From: Streptococcus suis
Lineage (GTDB): Bacteria > Bacillota > Bacilli > Lactobacillales > Streptococcaceae
NCBI RefSeq assembly: GCF_902702775.1
Contig: NZ_LR738724.1
Coordinates: forward strand, 2,125,830 to 2,189,829
DNA: 64,000 nucleotides
Direction: 5' to 3'
Shown: positions 15,871 to 27,106 of the stretch, piece by piece
Layout of the letters: each line of letters opens with the position of its first letter
Position numbering within the stretch: the stretch's first letter is position 1
Notes under the pieces: generated by a model
What the model saw: the letters and a program-made list of their open reading frames with translations, nothing else
Database searches by the model: none
Told to the model about the DNA's origin: nothing
Program-made: the position numbers and the translations under genes

Positions 15871-17832
15871 CTAATTTCCATTTATTTCTTCGCGGATTTT
15901 ATCCGTCAACTTTTCACATACTTCTGCGATTGTCTGGTCATATACCTGAGCGGCAGCTAGGTTAAAGTGGCCACCTCCACCCATTTCTTCCATAATGCGT
16001 TGAACATTGATCTTACTATGACTCCTTGCAGAAATAGATACATACCCTTTGGTATTTCTTGTTATAACAAATACCGCCTCAATTCCTGCCATGTCCAATA
16101 TTGTATTGGCAGCCTTGCTCGGAATAATATTATCGTATTCTTTAGTATCATCTGCACACGCAATAACAACATTGGACTCAATTCTCTGCCCACTTAAAAT
16201 CAGTTCATTGATTTGACGATATTCCTCAAAATCTGTCGCAGCAATCTGCTGAATTTCCAAGCTATCGCTACCACGAGTCCGCAAGTAACTAGCCACATCA
16301 AAAGTACGACTGGTCACACGAGATGTGAAATTTTTTGTATCAAGCATAATCCCAGCCATCAATAAACTAGATTGAATGCGATTAAGCTTATGGTGTTTAT
16401 CATTCTGGAACTGAATTAATTCCGTTACTAACTCACTCGCAGAACTAGCACCACTCTCTATATAAGTCAAAACTGCGTTATTTGGGAAATCTGTATCACG
16501 ACGATGATGATCAACCACCACAACTTGGGTAAATTGTTCATAGAAATCCTTATCCAAAGTCAAGCCAATCTTTGAATGATCTACCATGATTAACAACGAC
16601 TGGAAAGTGACCATCTTCATGGCTTCCTCAACCGTTAGCAAATTAGAACAATTTTCATCACTCAACTTCTTGATAGCACGTGCAATATCTGGTGCCATTT
16701 CATCTGGATTATACACCGTATAGGCATTGTTCATAATATTTTGAGCAAAGTACTGCATACCGACCGCGGATCCAAGCGCGTCCATATCTAAATTACGATG
16801 TCCCACCACAAAAACAGCATCAACCGATTTGAGTTTATCTGATACAGCAGTCATCATAGCACGAGTCCGCGTACGTGTTCGTTTAACGGAAGAAGCCGAG
16901 CCACCGCCAAAGAAAAGTGGCTGTTTACTCTCATCATTTTCCTTGACCACAACCTGGTCTCCACCACGAACCTCAGCCATATTGAGATTTTGGAGCGCAA
17001 CCTGTCCGATTTGGTGATGATTTTCATTACCATACGCCAATCCCATACTCAAAGTCAAACCTAAATCTAACTTTTTAGCCTCCTCGCGGAACTTATCAAT
17101 AACTGAAAACTTATTCTCTATCAATTTTTCCAACACAGCATAATCTGTAAAGAAATAGAATCGATCCATTGTACCGCGTCGGTAGTAGATACCGTAATCA
17201 TGGCAAAATTCCGAAACAAATTGAGCCAAGAAGGAATTGACTTGGCTGATTTGAGAATCTGTTACAGCATCCTCAAGCTCATCATAGTTATCAACTGAAA
17301 TAATCCCTATAACAGGACGGCTTCCGATCAAACTATTTGTCGCTGAATACTCTGTTGACGCATCAAAAAAGTAAAATAACCCTTGATCAAAATCAACGTT
17401 AACAGCGTATCTCTTGCCTGAAAAGTTCGCATAAATTCGCTCCTCATCCAGACCAACGTCAATAATTTCACGTAGTTTTTTTTGATCAAACTCACCATTT
17501 TCTTGAGCAAAAATCAGCTCAGCAAAGGGATTAAACCATTCTACCTGATTACTATCTGGTCGAACTTTGATAACTCCCACTGGCATTTTATCCAAGAGCA
17601 TCATCAAACCAGAATTGGCCTGATTATTGAGATATTCAATCTGTTCTAGCTCACTAAATTCATAAGAATGTTTTTGATAAATAAACAGCGCAATCAACAC
17701 CAACAGGCTGATGAGTAGCGCAAAAACTGTACTGGCACCAATTGGAAAAAGTCGGTGGACAAGAGCCACCAACCCAAATAAAATGACACCTATCATGACA
17801 AAGTGAATTGTCGAAAATCGAAATCTTTTCAT
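15871..17832 (-). CDS. gdpP: Cyclic-di-AMP phosphodiesterase
   Basis: 653 residues from the ATG at 17832, which has AGAGG 6 bp upstream; a GTG one codon earlier is possible. Two membrane helices (residues about 9-52) are followed by a degenerate PAS domain, a degenerate GGDEF domain ([16 protein letters not shown]), and the DHH/DHHA1 module: [34 protein letters not shown] and [13 protein letters not shown]. It hydrolyses c-di-AMP to pApA, setting potassium, osmotic and cell-wall homeostasis and beta-lactam tolerance. It leads the gdpP-rplI-dnaB-veg cluster. Confidence 0.97.
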   Translation of the reverse strand: MKRFRFSTIHFVMIGVILFGLVALVHRLFPIGASTVFALLISLLVLIALFIYQKHSYEFSELEQIEYLNNQANSGLMMLLDKMPVGVIKVRPDSNQVEWFNPFAELIFAQENGEFDQKKLREIIDVGLDEERIYANFSGKRYAVNVDFDQGLFYFFDASTEYSATNSLIGSRPVIGIISVDNYDELEDAVTDSQISQVNSFLAQFVSEFCHDYGIYYRRGTMDRFYFFTDYAVLEKLIENKFSVIDKFREEAKKLDLGLTLSMGLAYGNENHHQIGQVALQNLNMAEVRGGDQVVVKENDESKQPLFFGGGSASSVKRTRTRTRAMMTAVSDKLKSVDAVFVVGHRNLDMDALGSAVGMQYFAQNIMNNAYTVYNPDEMAPDIARAIKKLSDENCSNLLTVEEAMKMVTFQSLLIMVDHSKIGLTLDKDFYEQFTQVVVVDHHRRDTDFPNNAVLTYIESGASSASELVTELIQFQNDKHHKLNRIQSSLLMAGIMLDTKNFTSRVTSRTFDVASYLRTRGSDSLEIQQIAATDFEEYRQINELILSGQRIESNVVIACADDTKEYDNIIPSKAANTILDMAGIEAVFVITRNTKGYVSISARSHSKINVQRIMEEMGGGGHFNLAAAQVYDQTIAEVCEKLTDKIREEINGN

Positions 17833-17938
17833 CACTAACCTCTGCCTGCCATTCTACCATAAATTCAGTAAAAAAGCTACTTTTCACATGATTTTAAAGT
17901 AGTTGACATATAGCTGACATACAGCGAAAAGAACAGCC

Positions 17939-19855
17939 TTAGTGACTGTCCTTTGATTTGTTTTTAGAAATGGAACGACTGCGTCCTTCCAAGTAAACCA
18001 TGAGAATGGATATATCCGCTGGATTGACACCGGAAATCCGACTAGCCTGGCCAATGGTTTCTGGTGAAATCAGCTTGAATTTCTGACGAGCTTCCGTCGC
18101 TATGGAATCAATATCATCCCAGTCAATATCTGCTGGAATGCGTTTTTCTTCCATGCGTTTCATCTTCTCCACCTGATCCAAGGCCTTGGCAATGTAGCCC
18201 TCGTACTTGACCTCTGTTTCAATCAACTCAATGGTCTTGGCATCCAAGTCCTCTGCCGCAGGACCGATAAAGGCTACCGCATCTGCATAAGTCACATCTG
18301 GACGACGCATGAATTCCTTGGCGGTCAAAGCGTCTGTCAAGGGCTTGAAGCCCATAGCAACAACTTTTTCGTTAGTTTCCTTGATTGGCTTGAGTTTGAT
18401 AGATTCCAAGCGTTTCATTTCATTGTCAAATTGATTTTTGTGAATCTGGAAAAACTGCCAGCGTTCATCATCTACCAGGCCGACATGACGACCAATCTCC
18501 GTCAGACGCATATCAGCATTGTCATGACGCAAAATCAAGCGGTACTCTGCCCGACTGGTCAAGAGGCGATACGGCTCCACCGTTCCCTTGGTCACCAGGT
18601 CATCAATCATAACACCGATGTAGCCGTCGCTTCGTTTCAAAATCAACTCAGGCTTACCCTGTACCTTAAGGGCTGCATTGATACCAGCGACAATTCCCTG
18701 ACCTGCTGCTTCTTCATAACCTGATGTTCCGTTGGTCTGACCTGCTGTAAAGAGCCCAGAAATCTTCTTGGTTTCCAGCGTCGCCCGCAACTGATGAGGC
18801 ATAACCATATCGTACTCAATGGCATAGCCCGTCCGCATCATCTGAGCATTTTCCAAGCCTTTAATGGAGTGGATCAAGTCCTGCTGCACATCTTCTGGCA
18901 GACTGGTTGACAGCCCTTGGACATAGATTTCATCGGTATTACGACCTTCTGGCTCTAGGAAAAGCTGGTGGCGTTCCTTGTCGGCAAAACGCACAATCTT
19001 GTCCTCGATTGACGGACAATAACGGGGCCCAATCCCCTTGACAATCCCTGAAAACATAGGTGCCCGGTGGAGATTGCTGTTGATAATCTCATGGCTAGTC
19101 GCATTGGTATAGGTCAACCAGCAAGGGATCTGGTCCTGCAAATAATCCTCGTCCTTGGACAAGAATGAAAAGTGATTTGGCTTTTCATCGCCTGGCTGAA
19201 TCTCGGTTTCGTCGTAATTAATGGTGCGGGCATTGACACGCGGTGGTGTCCCTGTCTTGAATCGACCGATTTCAAGCCCCAATTCTTTCAGATTATCCGC
19301 CAGCGTGATAGAAGCTAGGCTATTGTTAGGGCCTGACGAATACTTGAGGTCACCGATGATAATCTCGCCACGCAGGGCTGTACCCGTCGTCACCACAACC
19401 GCCTTGGCAGAAAATTTCTGGTTGGTAGCCGTGCGGACACCGATAACCTTACCATCCTCCACCAAAATCTCATCAATCATGGTTTGGCGCAGGGTCAGAT
19501 TTTCCTGACGCTCCACCGTCCGCTTCATCTCCGCTGCGTACTCTGCCTTATCCGCCTGAGCCCGCAAGGCACGAACAGCTGGCCCCTTACCCATATTGAG
19601 CATCTTCATCTGGATATAGGTCTTGTCAATGTTGCGGCCCATTTCGCCACCTAGGGCATCGATTTCCCTTACCACAATCCCCTTGGCAGAACCACCAATG
19701 GAGGGATTACATGGCATAAAGGCCACCATGTCCAAGTTAATCGTCGCAAGCAAGGTCTTACAGCCCATCCGGCTGGCTGCCAATCCTGCTTCTACACCCG
19801 CATGCCCCGCACCGATCACGATGACATCGTAGTTTTCTGCAAATGTATGTGTCAT
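17939..19855 (-). CDS. mnmG: tRNA uridine-34 carboxymethylaminomethyl synthase subunit
   Basis: A 638-residue FAD protein: [19 protein letters not shown] at the N-terminus, then [20 protein letters not shown] and [12 protein letters not shown], and a C-terminal helical tRNA/MnmE-binding region. With MnmE it installs the cmnm5 group on U34 of tRNAs reading A/G-ending codons. The start codon overlaps the stop of the upstream NUDIX gene by 4 bp, so the two are translationally coupled. Confidence 0.98.
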   Translation of the reverse strand: MTHTFAENYDVIVIGAGHAGVEAGLAASRMGCKTLLATINLDMVAFMPCNPSIGGSAKGIVVREIDALGGEMGRNIDKTYIQMKMLNMGKGPAVRALRAQADKAEYAAEMKRTVERQENLTLRQTMIDEILVEDGKVIGVRTATNQKFSAKAVVVTTGTALRGEIIIGDLKYSSGPNNSLASITLADNLKELGLEIGRFKTGTPPRVNARTINYDETEIQPGDEKPNHFSFLSKDEDYLQDQIPCWLTYTNATSHEIINSNLHRAPMFSGIVKGIGPRYCPSIEDKIVRFADKERHQLFLEPEGRNTDEIYVQGLSTSLPEDVQQDLIHSIKGLENAQMMRTGYAIEYDMVMPHQLRATLETKKISGLFTAGQTNGTSGYEEAAGQGIVAGINAALKVQGKPELILKRSDGYIGVMIDDLVTKGTVEPYRLLTSRAEYRLILRHDNADMRLTEIGRHVGLVDDERWQFFQIHKNQFDNEMKRLESIKLKPIKETNEKVVAMGFKPLTDALTAKEFMRRPDVTYADAVAFIGPAAEDLDAKTIELIETEVKYEGYIAKALDQVEKMKRMEEKRIPADIDWDDIDSIATEARQKFKLISPETIGQASRISGVNPADISILMVYLEGRSRSISKNKSKDSH

Positions 19856-20313
19856 ATTGTTTTCTCCTTCATATTCATGATGTGTTTGACTTGCCCATTC
19901 CAGTTTGGCAATTCTTGAGCCAGAAAGGCTGGCACGACATCTAGGTTGACAAGCTTGTCAACTTCAATCCATTCACAAGCTTGTTTCAACTTACCTTCAA
20001 TCATCTCCTTAGGCATTTCTCCAATAGGCTCAACAATAAAATGAAATTCGATATTATGAAAATCTATGTCTTCGTGTGTAAACTGATTTTCAACTACAAA
20101 AGCTAGTTGATTGACACAGCTGTCAACCCCTAATTCTTCTTTGACTTCCCGAACAACCGCATCTTGTGCAGTTTCGTTGACTGCAATCGCACCGCCAATG
20201 GTATAATAACGCCCCTTAGAGTCCTTCGTGAGGAATATTTTCCCATTTTTTATAATCAATGCAGTCGCCCGAACACCAAAAATCTGATTGTCAATTCTGG
20301 TCCTAAAATCCAT
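19852..20313 (-). CDS. NUDIX hydrolase A
   Basis: A 153-residue NUDIX-fold protein. The box reads [23 protein letters not shown], with the glutamates of the REVKEELG helix intact. [28 protein letters not shown] at the start is almost the same as in the next upstream gene, so the two are tandem paralogues. NUDIX enzymes cleave a nucleoside diphosphate linked to another moiety; the substrate is not predictable. It overlaps mnmG by 4 bp. Confidence 0.9.
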   Translation of the reverse strand: MDFRTRIDNQIFGVRATALIIKNGKIFLTKDSKGRYYTIGGAIAVNETAQDAVVREVKEELGVDSCVNQLAFVVENQFTHEDIDFHNIEFHFIVEPIGEMPKEMIEGKLKQACEWIEVDKLVNLDVVPAFLAQELPNWNGQVKHIMNMKEKTI

Positions 20314-20349
20314 TCTTCCTTCTCTTTTCTAAAATTTCATTTAGATAGG

Positions 20350-20802
20350 CTAGCTTTCCCAATTAATAAAATGCTGCAACTGTCCCTTCCAACCAACTAG
20401 TTCCGTCTTGAGAAAGGCAGGGTTAAGGTCAAGATTTTTCAAGTCTGTAAAAGCAATCCACTCACACTGGCGAATAGAATTACCTTCTTCCAGATAGGTA
20501 ACTGGCTCAGACAGTGGGGTAACAAGATAAAGAAATTCAATCCGATGATAGGATTTCTCCTGCAAACTAAACTGATTTTCAACGATAAAAGCCAGTGGTC
20601 CAACCTCCACATCAATTCCAAGTTCTTCTCGCATTTCCCGTTGTACAGCCTCTTTAGTTGTTTCGCCAAGCTGAATAGCACCACCCAAGGTATAGTAGTT
20701 CCCCTCCGGTGCCCTTACAAGAAATAGTTTCTCATCTTTTACTAACAATCCTGTCGCACGAACACCAAAGGACTGATTACCTACCACTGTCCGAAAGTCC
20801 AT
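20350..20802 (-). CDS. NUDIX hydrolase B (tandem paralogue)
   Basis: A 150-residue NUDIX protein with the box GGAIQLGETTKEAVQREMREELG. It is about 50 percent identical by eye to the NUDIX protein encoded 37 bp downstream; each has NQF/IFGVRATxLxxK in the first 25 residues and ends in a WxGQLxHxxN motif. It has a GGAGAGAAG ribosome binding site. The start codon and 88 bp of leader are copied almost exactly at 21756-21846. Substrate unknown. Confidence 0.9.
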   Translation of the reverse strand: MDFRTVVGNQSFGVRATGLLVKDEKLFLVRAPEGNYYTLGGAIQLGETTKEAVQREMREELGIDVEVGPLAFIVENQFSLQEKSYHRIEFLYLVTPLSEPVTYLEEGNSIRQCEWIAFTDLKNLDLNPAFLKTELVGWKGQLQHFINWES

Positions 20803-20890
20803 CTTCTCTCCTCAATAGCAAAAAATAGCCAAAACTCTCGAAAACTGCAGGACAAAAAAGCCTACAATTCCCATGAGCTTTGACCATCAT
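20800..20890 (-). repeat. 91-bp direct repeat, copy 1 (leader of NUDIX B)
   Basis: Runs from the NUDIX B start codon through its ribosome binding site and leader. It matches 21756-21846 at 88 of 91 positions by eye. Confidence 0.85.
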
Positions 20891-20931
20891 AGTTCTTGTT
20901 AGAAATATTGTATCAAATCTGCTTCTAAAGT

Positions 20932-21564
20932 TCAAACCTTATAAGCAGTTAACTTTTCTAAAAGGAGTTTGTTCGTCCCGTTTTGATAAATATAATCGAC
21001 AAATGTTTTTCTTCTTAAAATTTTAGTCAATAGATGCTCATCAAAATTTGGTAAAATTTCCAAAAAAGAGCGTGTTGTCAACTGATGAAGATGCACTAAT
21101 TCAGTTGCTTCCTTCTTTTTACGTTCAGCATCTTGAACTGGATAGCCTGTATTAAATTCTCCATCAAATAATTTTTCCAAAGTATAACGTAAATTCAACT
21201 CGCCAGACCAACCAAAATTTAAGCCTAGTGGTAAAGAAACTACATTACCGTTGTTAATCCGACCAAATAGATAGACATCCTGAGGTGTTTGAACAAATCC
21301 ACAACGTAAACCTGGCAAGCTGTTACAAGCCATCATCATTCCTTGACCAGAAGAACATCCCGTTACAATAAAATCAGCTGCATTTGTTTCAATCAATAGA
21401 CTAATCATAACAGCTACTTCCACATAGGAGTAGTTTTCTATTTCTTCTGGAAATACGCCTAGATTGCCAACTTCATGTTGTTCTCCCGCAGCTTCACAAA
21501 CTGTATCAAATAAGAGCTGGTTGATTTCAGTTCTTGTACTAGCTTGAATAACTACAACACGCAT
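20932..21564 (-). CDS. RpiB/LacAB-family sugar-phosphate isomerase
   Basis: A 210-residue protein. MRVVVIQASTRTEINQLLFDTV, the active-site segment DFIVTGCSSGQGMMMACNSLPG with its catalytic Cys, and RINNGNVVSLPLG match the RpiB/LacA/LacB isomerase fold; the last 60 residues are an extension seen in some family members. It would interconvert an aldose and ketose phosphate in the cytoplasm. No sugar operon surrounds it, and it lies between two copies of a 91-bp repeat, so it may have been inserted or duplicated here. Confidence 0.8.
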   Translation of the reverse strand: MRVVVIQASTRTEINQLLFDTVCEAAGEQHEVGNLGVFPEEIENYSYVEVAVMISLLIETNAADFIVTGCSSGQGMMMACNSLPGLRCGFVQTPQDVYLFGRINNGNVVSLPLGLNFGWSGELNLRYTLEKLFDGEFNTGYPVQDAERKKKEATELVHLHQLTTRSFLEILPNFDEHLLTKILRRKTFVDYIYQNGTNKLLLEKLTAYKV

Positions 21565-21609
21565 CTTCTCCTCCCTCCTTTATACACATCTGTCAATTAG
21601 ATTGACATG

Positions 21610-21891
21610 CTACTCCTTAATCAAAAATCGAAGACCTTTCGATTTCAAGAACAGTTTTACATCATCTGTCATCAATAACACTGTTCCATCAATCGTTTTT
21701 AGATTAGGAAACTGACTCAGTTCTGATTCTGAAATTTTTGTAATATCAAAAAGGTCATCTTCTCTCCCCAATCGCAAAAAATAGCCAAAACTCTCGAAAA
21801 TTGCAGGACAAAAAAGCCTACAATTCCCATGAGCTTTGACCATCATGATAATTGTTACTCTTATTCTATCAAAAGATTTGTAGAATTTCAA
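21610..21891 (-). pseudogene. Chimeric open frame with unrecognised C-terminal remnant
   Basis: The frame codes 93 residues, but the first ~45 (including FCPAIFESFGYFLRLGRED) are just a translation of the 91-bp repeat that elsewhere is the untranslated leader of NUDIX B. Only the last ~47 residues (DITKISESELSQFPNLKTI, FLKSKGLRFLIKE) look protein-like, and I do not recognise them. Probably a gene fragment joined to a duplicated leader. Confidence 0.5.
21756..21846 (-). repeat. 91-bp direct repeat, copy 2
   Basis: A near-identical copy of 20800-20890. Its ATG equivalent leads into a frame that closes after about 13 codons, so here the copied ribosome binding site drives no obvious product. 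Confidence 0.85.
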
Positions 21892-21899
21892 ATCTAGTG

Positions 21900-22226
21900 T
21901 TACGCTAACGTTTCAATATATTCTAAGCCCCAAGCCTCAACAGCATCCAGTACCGAACGAAATTTTTCGCCCATCTCAGTCAAGCTATACTCTACACGAG
22001 GGGGGACTTCTGCATAGACCGTGCGACTAATAATGCGATCCTCCTCCAATTGTCTAAGGTGCCTTGTTAACATGGTTTGAGTAATACCTGGAATCAGTCG
22101 CTGTAATTCATTGAAGCGTTTCGTTCCTGTACTGAGTTGGTAGATAATCACCAATCCCCACTTACCAGTCAAGACTTTTTGTGTTGTTGCAAAAGGGCAA
22201 ATACCATATTCACTAACTTTTTTCAA
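21900..22226 (-). CDS. HxlR-family transcriptional regulator
   Basis: A 108-residue winged-helix protein. CPFATTQKVLTGKWGLVIIYQL, RFNELQRLIPGITQTMLTRHLR and VPPRVEYSLTEMGEKF match HxlR. The conserved N-terminal Cys (YGICPF) can make it redox- or electrophile-responsive. It is transcribed away from a SnoaL-like gene, its probable target, with a 16-bp palindrome between them. A GGAGAA site precedes the ATG. Confidence 0.9.
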   Translation of the reverse strand: MKKVSEYGICPFATTQKVLTGKWGLVIIYQLSTGTKRFNELQRLIPGITQTMLTRHLRQLEEDRIISRTVYAEVPPRVEYSLTEMGEKFRSVLDAVEAWGLEYIETLA

Positions 22227-22253
22227 AAAAATTCTCCTTTATTTATCACAATA

Positions 22254-22269
22254 GTATCACTTTTGATAC
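22254..22269. promoter_or_regulatory. Palindrome, candidate HxlR operator
   Basis: GTATCA-CTTT-TGATAC is a perfect inverted repeat midway between the divergent regulator and SnoaL-like genes. The plus-strand promoter TTGCAT/TATAAT lies about 25-50 bp downstream, near 22292-22320. Operator function is inferred from position. Confidence 0.5.
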
Positions 22270-22351
22270 CAACTAATGAAAAAGTACCTACTTGCATAAT
22301 GGAATGCTTCATCTATAATTGTACTATATCAAAAAAATTGGAGGACATCAA

Positions 22352-22742
22352 ATGTCAACAAACTTGGAAATTTTTAATGCCTATAACAATGCTCTCATCG
22401 CTGGTGATTTTGCAGCTCTTTTTGAAACAAATGGCTAATGACATTATCTGGCATCAACCCGGAAATCATTCAACATCTGGTGCTAAAATTGGTAAGGAAG
22501 TACTCGGAGCACATCTAGCAACTTTCGCCGAAAAAACAAATGGAACTTTCAAAGTAGTGACAAACTGGGTATCCGATAATGATACTCTTGTTGCCGCTAA
22601 CGTAACATTCCTCGGTACTCGAACAGATGGTGAAGAACTAAACATGAATGGCATCGATCTTTTCCGTATGGAAGATGGCAAAATCAAGGAAGTTTGGCTC
22701 TTCTCAGCCGACCAAAAAGCCGAAGATGCTTTCTGGGGATAA
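22352..22742 (+). pseudogene. SnoaL/NTF2-like protein gene, frameshifted
   Basis: From the ATG at 22352 (GGAGG 7 bp upstream) the frame reads MSTNLEIFNAYNNALIAGDF, then AALFETNG and stops. The rest of the domain, from QMANDIIWHQPG to EVWLFSADQKAEDAFWG, continues in the next frame to 22742. Removing one A from the AAA at 22425-22427 restores one frame of 130 codons (AALFE-QMANDIIW). The product would be a small SnoaL-like/NTF2 fold protein, often divergent from HxlR genes. The single-base gain is either a real inactivation or a sequencing error. Confidence 0.8.
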
Positions 22743-22745
22743 GAT

Positions 22746-22779
22746 AAAAAGCTTAGCATGAGGGTGCTAAGCTTTTATT
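22746..22779. terminator. Bidirectional terminator
   Basis: AAAGCTTAGCA and TGCTAAGCTTT form an 11-bp stem with T tracts on both sides, between the SnoaL-like gene and convergent mnmA. Confidence 0.9.
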
Positions 22780-22784
22780 TTTGA

Positions 22785-24056
<1,272 letters not shown>

Positions 24057-24123
24057 TCATCTAGGCATATTCTCTAACTGGAAAATTTGATATAATAGTA
24101 GCAAGAAAAACGTGAGGATTACT

Positions 24124-24795
24124 ATGACAAACTTAAAATTTCAGTCGGTCTTTGATATTATTGGACCTGTTATGATTGGCCCATCTTCTAGTCACACAGC
24201 TGGTGCGGTCCGCATTGGAAAAATTGTGTCTTCCATCTTCGGCGATGAGCCGACAGAGGTGGAATTTCAACTCTACAATTCCTTTGCCAAGACTTATCGT
24301 GGTCACGGTACGGATGTAGCCTTGGTAGCAGGTATTCTGGGCATGGATACGGATGATACCCGCATTCCTGACTCTCTTGATATTGCAAGAGAACGAGGCA
24401 TTAAGGTTTACTGGCGTGTCAACAAGGACAGCAATACCCCACATCCCAATACCACCAGAATCATCATAAAAAACGATAAAAAATCCATCTCAGCCACAGG
24501 CGTTTCCATCGGTGGGGGAAACATTCAAGTAACAGAGCTCAACGGCTTCTCTGTCAATCTCAATATGAATACGCCAACTATTATTATTGTTCACCAAGAT
24601 GTCCCTGGTATGATTGCGAAAGTGACCGATGTCCTTTCTAAGTATGACATCAATATCGCCCAAATGAACGTGACACGTGAAAAAGCTGGCGAAAAAGCCA
24701 TTATGATTATTGAAGTGGATGCTCGCCAATGTGAAAATTCTATTGCAGAAATTGAAAAAATTCCACACCTGCACAATGTAACCTTCTTCAACTAG
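24124..24795 (+). CDS. sdaAB: L-serine dehydratase, beta subunit
   Basis: Start at the ATG 24124 with GTGAGG 6 bp upstream; the GTG at 24112 is part of that site. The 223-residue protein has the SDH beta domain with GPSSSHTAGAVRIG and a C-terminal ACT domain (IIVHQDVPGMIAKVTDVLS). It pairs with the alpha subunit to deaminate serine to pyruvate and ammonia through an oxygen-sensitive Fe-S cluster. A -10 TATAAT lies at about 24091. sdaAA begins 12 bp downstream. Confidence 0.96.
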   Translation: MTNLKFQSVFDIIGPVMIGPSSSHTAGAVRIGKIVSSIFGDEPTEVEFQLYNSFAKTYRGHGTDVALVAGILGMDTDDTRIPDSLDIARERGIKVYWRVNKDSNTPHPNTTRIIIKNDKKSISATGVSIGGGNIQVTELNGFSVNLNMNTPTIIIVHQDVPGMIAKVTDVLSKYDINIAQMNVTREKAGEKAIMIIEVDARQCENSIAEIEKIPHLHNVTFFN

Positions 24796-24807
24796 AAAGA
24801 GAAAGAC

Positions 24808-25680
24808 ATGTTTTATACTATCGAAGAATTAGTTCAGCAAGCAGACAACTTTTCTGGTAATGTAGCTGAACTCATGATCGCTACTGAAATTGAATTGACC
24901 GGTCGTAGTCGCGAAGAAATATTGACAATTATGTCAAGAAACTTGACAGTTATGAAAGACTCCATCGTAGATGGACTTACTGAAAGCAAATCCGTATCTG
25001 GTTTAACAGGAGGTGATGCTGCCAAGTTAGATGCCTATATGAAATCTGGTAAAACCCTGTCAGATTCCGCTGTCCTATCCGCCGCAAGAAATGCCATGGC
25101 CGTTAATGAATTAAATGCCAAAATGGGCTTAGTCTGTGCCACTCCGACAGCAGGATCAGCTGGTTGTTTACCAGCCGTTCTAGGAGTTGCTATTGAAAAG
25201 CTCAATTTGATAGAAGAACAGCAACTTGACTTCCTATTTACAGCTGGAGCCTTTGGACTAGTTATCGCCAACAACGCCTCCATCTCAGGTGCAGAAGGAG
25301 GCTGTCAGGCAGAAGTCGGATCTGCCTCTGCTATGTCTGCCGCAGCATTAACTCTTGCAGCAGGTGGAACTCCCTACCAAGCCAGCCAAGCCATCTGCTT
25401 TGTCATCAAAAATATGCTGGGTCTGATTTGCGATCCCGTCGCTGGTCTGGTAGAAGTCCCTTGTGTCAAACGTAATGCAATGGGAGCAAGCTACGCCATG
25501 GTAGCTGCCGATATGGCTCTAGCAGGTATCGAATCCAAAATCCCCGTTGACGAAGTCATCAATGCCATGTACCAAGTTGGAGCAGCTCTACCAACTGCCT
25601 TCCGTGAAACTGCTGAAGGTGGCCTTGCAGCTACACCGACGGGTCGTCGCCTTGCTCAAGAAATTTTTGGAGAAGATTGA
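24808..25680 (+). CDS. sdaAA: L-serine dehydratase, alpha subunit
   Basis: A 290-residue protein. ATPTAGSAGCLPAVLG, ISGAEGGCQAEVGSASAMSAA and ICDPVAGLVEVPCVKRN supply the cysteines that bind the 4Fe-4S cluster. It forms the catalytic half of the two-subunit, Firmicute-type serine dehydratase. It is the second gene of the sdaAB-sdaAA operon; a terminator follows. Confidence 0.97.
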   Translation: MFYTIEELVQQADNFSGNVAELMIATEIELTGRSREEILTIMSRNLTVMKDSIVDGLTESKSVSGLTGGDAAKLDAYMKSGKTLSDSAVLSAARNAMAVNELNAKMGLVCATPTAGSAGCLPAVLGVAIEKLNLIEEQQLDFLFTAGAFGLVIANNASISGAEGGCQAEVGSASAMSAAALTLAAGGTPYQASQAICFVIKNMLGLICDPVAGLVEVPCVKRNAMGASYAMVAADMALAGIESKIPVDEVINAMYQVGAALPTAFRETAEGGLAATPTGRRLAQEIFGED

Positions 25681-25694
25681 CAATAATGTAAACC

Positions 25695-25720
25695 AAAAAG
25701 GACCATAACGGTCCCTTTTC
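25695..25720. terminator. Terminator between sdaAA and the membrane protein gene
   Basis: AAAAGGACC-ATAAC-GGTCCCTTTT: a 7-bp stem with T and A tracts, usable in both directions for the convergent genes. Confidence 0.8.
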
Positions 25721-26326
25721 TTATTGTTTCGTGAATGTTAGTTTCTCTAAGGTTGTATCATTGGCATCAATTTCTGTCAAAGTAAGAGTTGGACCATTCA
25801 AGGTATAACTATCTGCTTCGCCATCAATGTAGGCAAGTTTTTTATCTAAATCAAAGATAACTTGTTCAATATCTTGATCTCCATCTTTGTCAACTTCTGT
25901 CAAGGTTGCTTGATTCCCTTTTACAGTCAACGTGTAGGAGTCATTTCCAGATGTTGCTGTATAAGTACCATCTAGCTCAGAGGTATCAACTAACTTTACA
26001 CCGTAACTTGTTGCGAGTTGACTAGCAGAAGTTGTATTTACTGATGAGGCTGATGATGCATTAGCTTGTGCTATTACCTGTTGATTGTCATCATCATCTG
26101 CAATTCCAACTTGTCGCTCAATTTGATCTCCTAATGCCTCTAGTTTATTTTCATAGACTTCTGCTACGACAAAACCAGCCGTCACAAGTGCCAAGGCACC
26201 TACCGACAATAAGATAATCGATTTCTTACTCATGCCTGTAACCTTCTGTTTGACTGATTCCCAGACACCTGTTTTCTTACTTTCTACCACTTCAATAATT
26301 TCTTGTTGTTGATTGTTATTTTCCAT
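25721..26326 (-). CDS. Single-pass membrane protein of unknown function
   Basis: 201 residues that I do not recognise. A polar N-terminus (MENNNQQQEIIEVVESKK) is followed by one membrane helix (IILLSVGALALVTAGFVVA, about 36-54), a Ser/Asn-rich linker and a beta-rich outer domain rich in Thr and Asp (LDGTYTATSGNDSYTLTVKG), which looks like a small lipocalin- or DUF-type barrel. It lies 111 bp downstream of a response-regulator gene on the same strand, so it may be controlled by or feed back on that system. Confidence 0.7.
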   Translation of the reverse strand: MENNNQQQEIIEVVESKKTGVWESVKQKVTGMSKKSIILLSVGALALVTAGFVVAEVYENKLEALGDQIERQVGIADDDDNQQVIAQANASSASSVNTTSASQLATSYGVKLVDTSELDGTYTATSGNDSYTLTVKGNQATLTEVDKDGDQDIEQVIFDLDKKLAYIDGEADSYTLNGPTLTLTEIDANDTTLEKLTFTKQ

Positions 26327-26437
26327 TTTGTCCTCTTTTTAACTTGTTTTCTTCAGCTCTTGCTGATAAGTCTATTATAGCGGATAGGTTTTAACACTTT
26401 AGAGAAACTTTCTAAACAAATTCTAAACACTTATAAA

Positions 26438-27106
26438 TTAATCATTAAGACGATAGCCTGCTCCCCAGACAGTCTCAATCAAATCCGCTCCCAATTTATC
26501 TCGGAGTCGATTGACATGAACAGCAACTGTCGCACTATCTCCAACATAGTCATATCCCCAAATGGTTTCAAACAAGTGATCTTTAGAGAATACTCGGTTA
26601 GGGTGTTTTGCTAGATAAACCAGCAATTCAAATTCACGATTAGGCAATTTGATTTCCTGACCATCCAAAGTCACTTTCCAATTATCCAAGAAAATAGTCA
26701 TATTCCCAACTGTTAATTCATTATGATCATTATCCTTTTGAAAACGCTGGTAGCGAGCCAAATGAGCCTTTACACGCGCCACCAACTCCATGGGATCAAA
26801 AGGTTTGCTGATGTAATCATCCGCTCCCAAGCCTAGCCCTCTCACCACGTCCATAGTTTCTTGCTTGGATGTAACCATCAAAATAGGGAAGTCCACCTTA
26901 TCCCGTAAATCACGACAAAGATCGTAGCCAGTTTTATTTGGGAGCATGACATCCAGCATTAAAAGAGCATAATCCTCTTTTTTGAGTTGGTCCTCTACAA
27001 GACCACCGTCATGTACCAAATCTACTTGGTAGCCCTGCATTTCTAGATAATCTCGCTCCAAATAAGCAATCTCTACATCATCTTCTGCGATTAAAATCCG
27101 TGTCAT
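26438..27106 (-). CDS. OmpR-family response regulator
   Basis: A 222-residue protein with a receiver domain (EDD at 8-10, acceptor Asp in LLMLDVMLPNKTGY, Lys in YISKPFDPMEL) and an OmpR/PhoB winged helix (LPNREFELLVYLAKHPNRVFSKDHL, ATVAVHVNRLRDKLG). The regulon is not evident. The start of the kinase gene is overlapped by 4 bp on the upstream side (the kinase gene begins at 28485 and ends at 27103). Confidence 0.95.
   Translation of the reverse strand: MTRILIAEDDVEIAYLERDYLEMQGYQVDLVHDGGLVEDQLKKEDYALLMLDVMLPNKTGYDLCRDLRDKVDFPILMVTSKQETMDVVRGLGLGADDYISKPFDPMELVARVKAHLARYQRFQKDNDHNELTVGNMTIFLDNWKVTLDGQEIKLPNREFELLVYLAKHPNRVFSKDHLFETIWGYDYVGDSATVAVHVNRLRDKLGADLIETVWGAGYRLND

Noticed and set aside
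24671-24686. CACGTG-containing sequence in sdaAB and similar ones at 31331 and 48505 as further parS sites
   Set aside because: Only the central 6-8 bases match; the flanking TGTTT/AAACA arms are absent.
24500-24770. Minus-strand frames opposite sdaAB
   Set aside because: No start signals; the plus-strand gene is complete and conserved.
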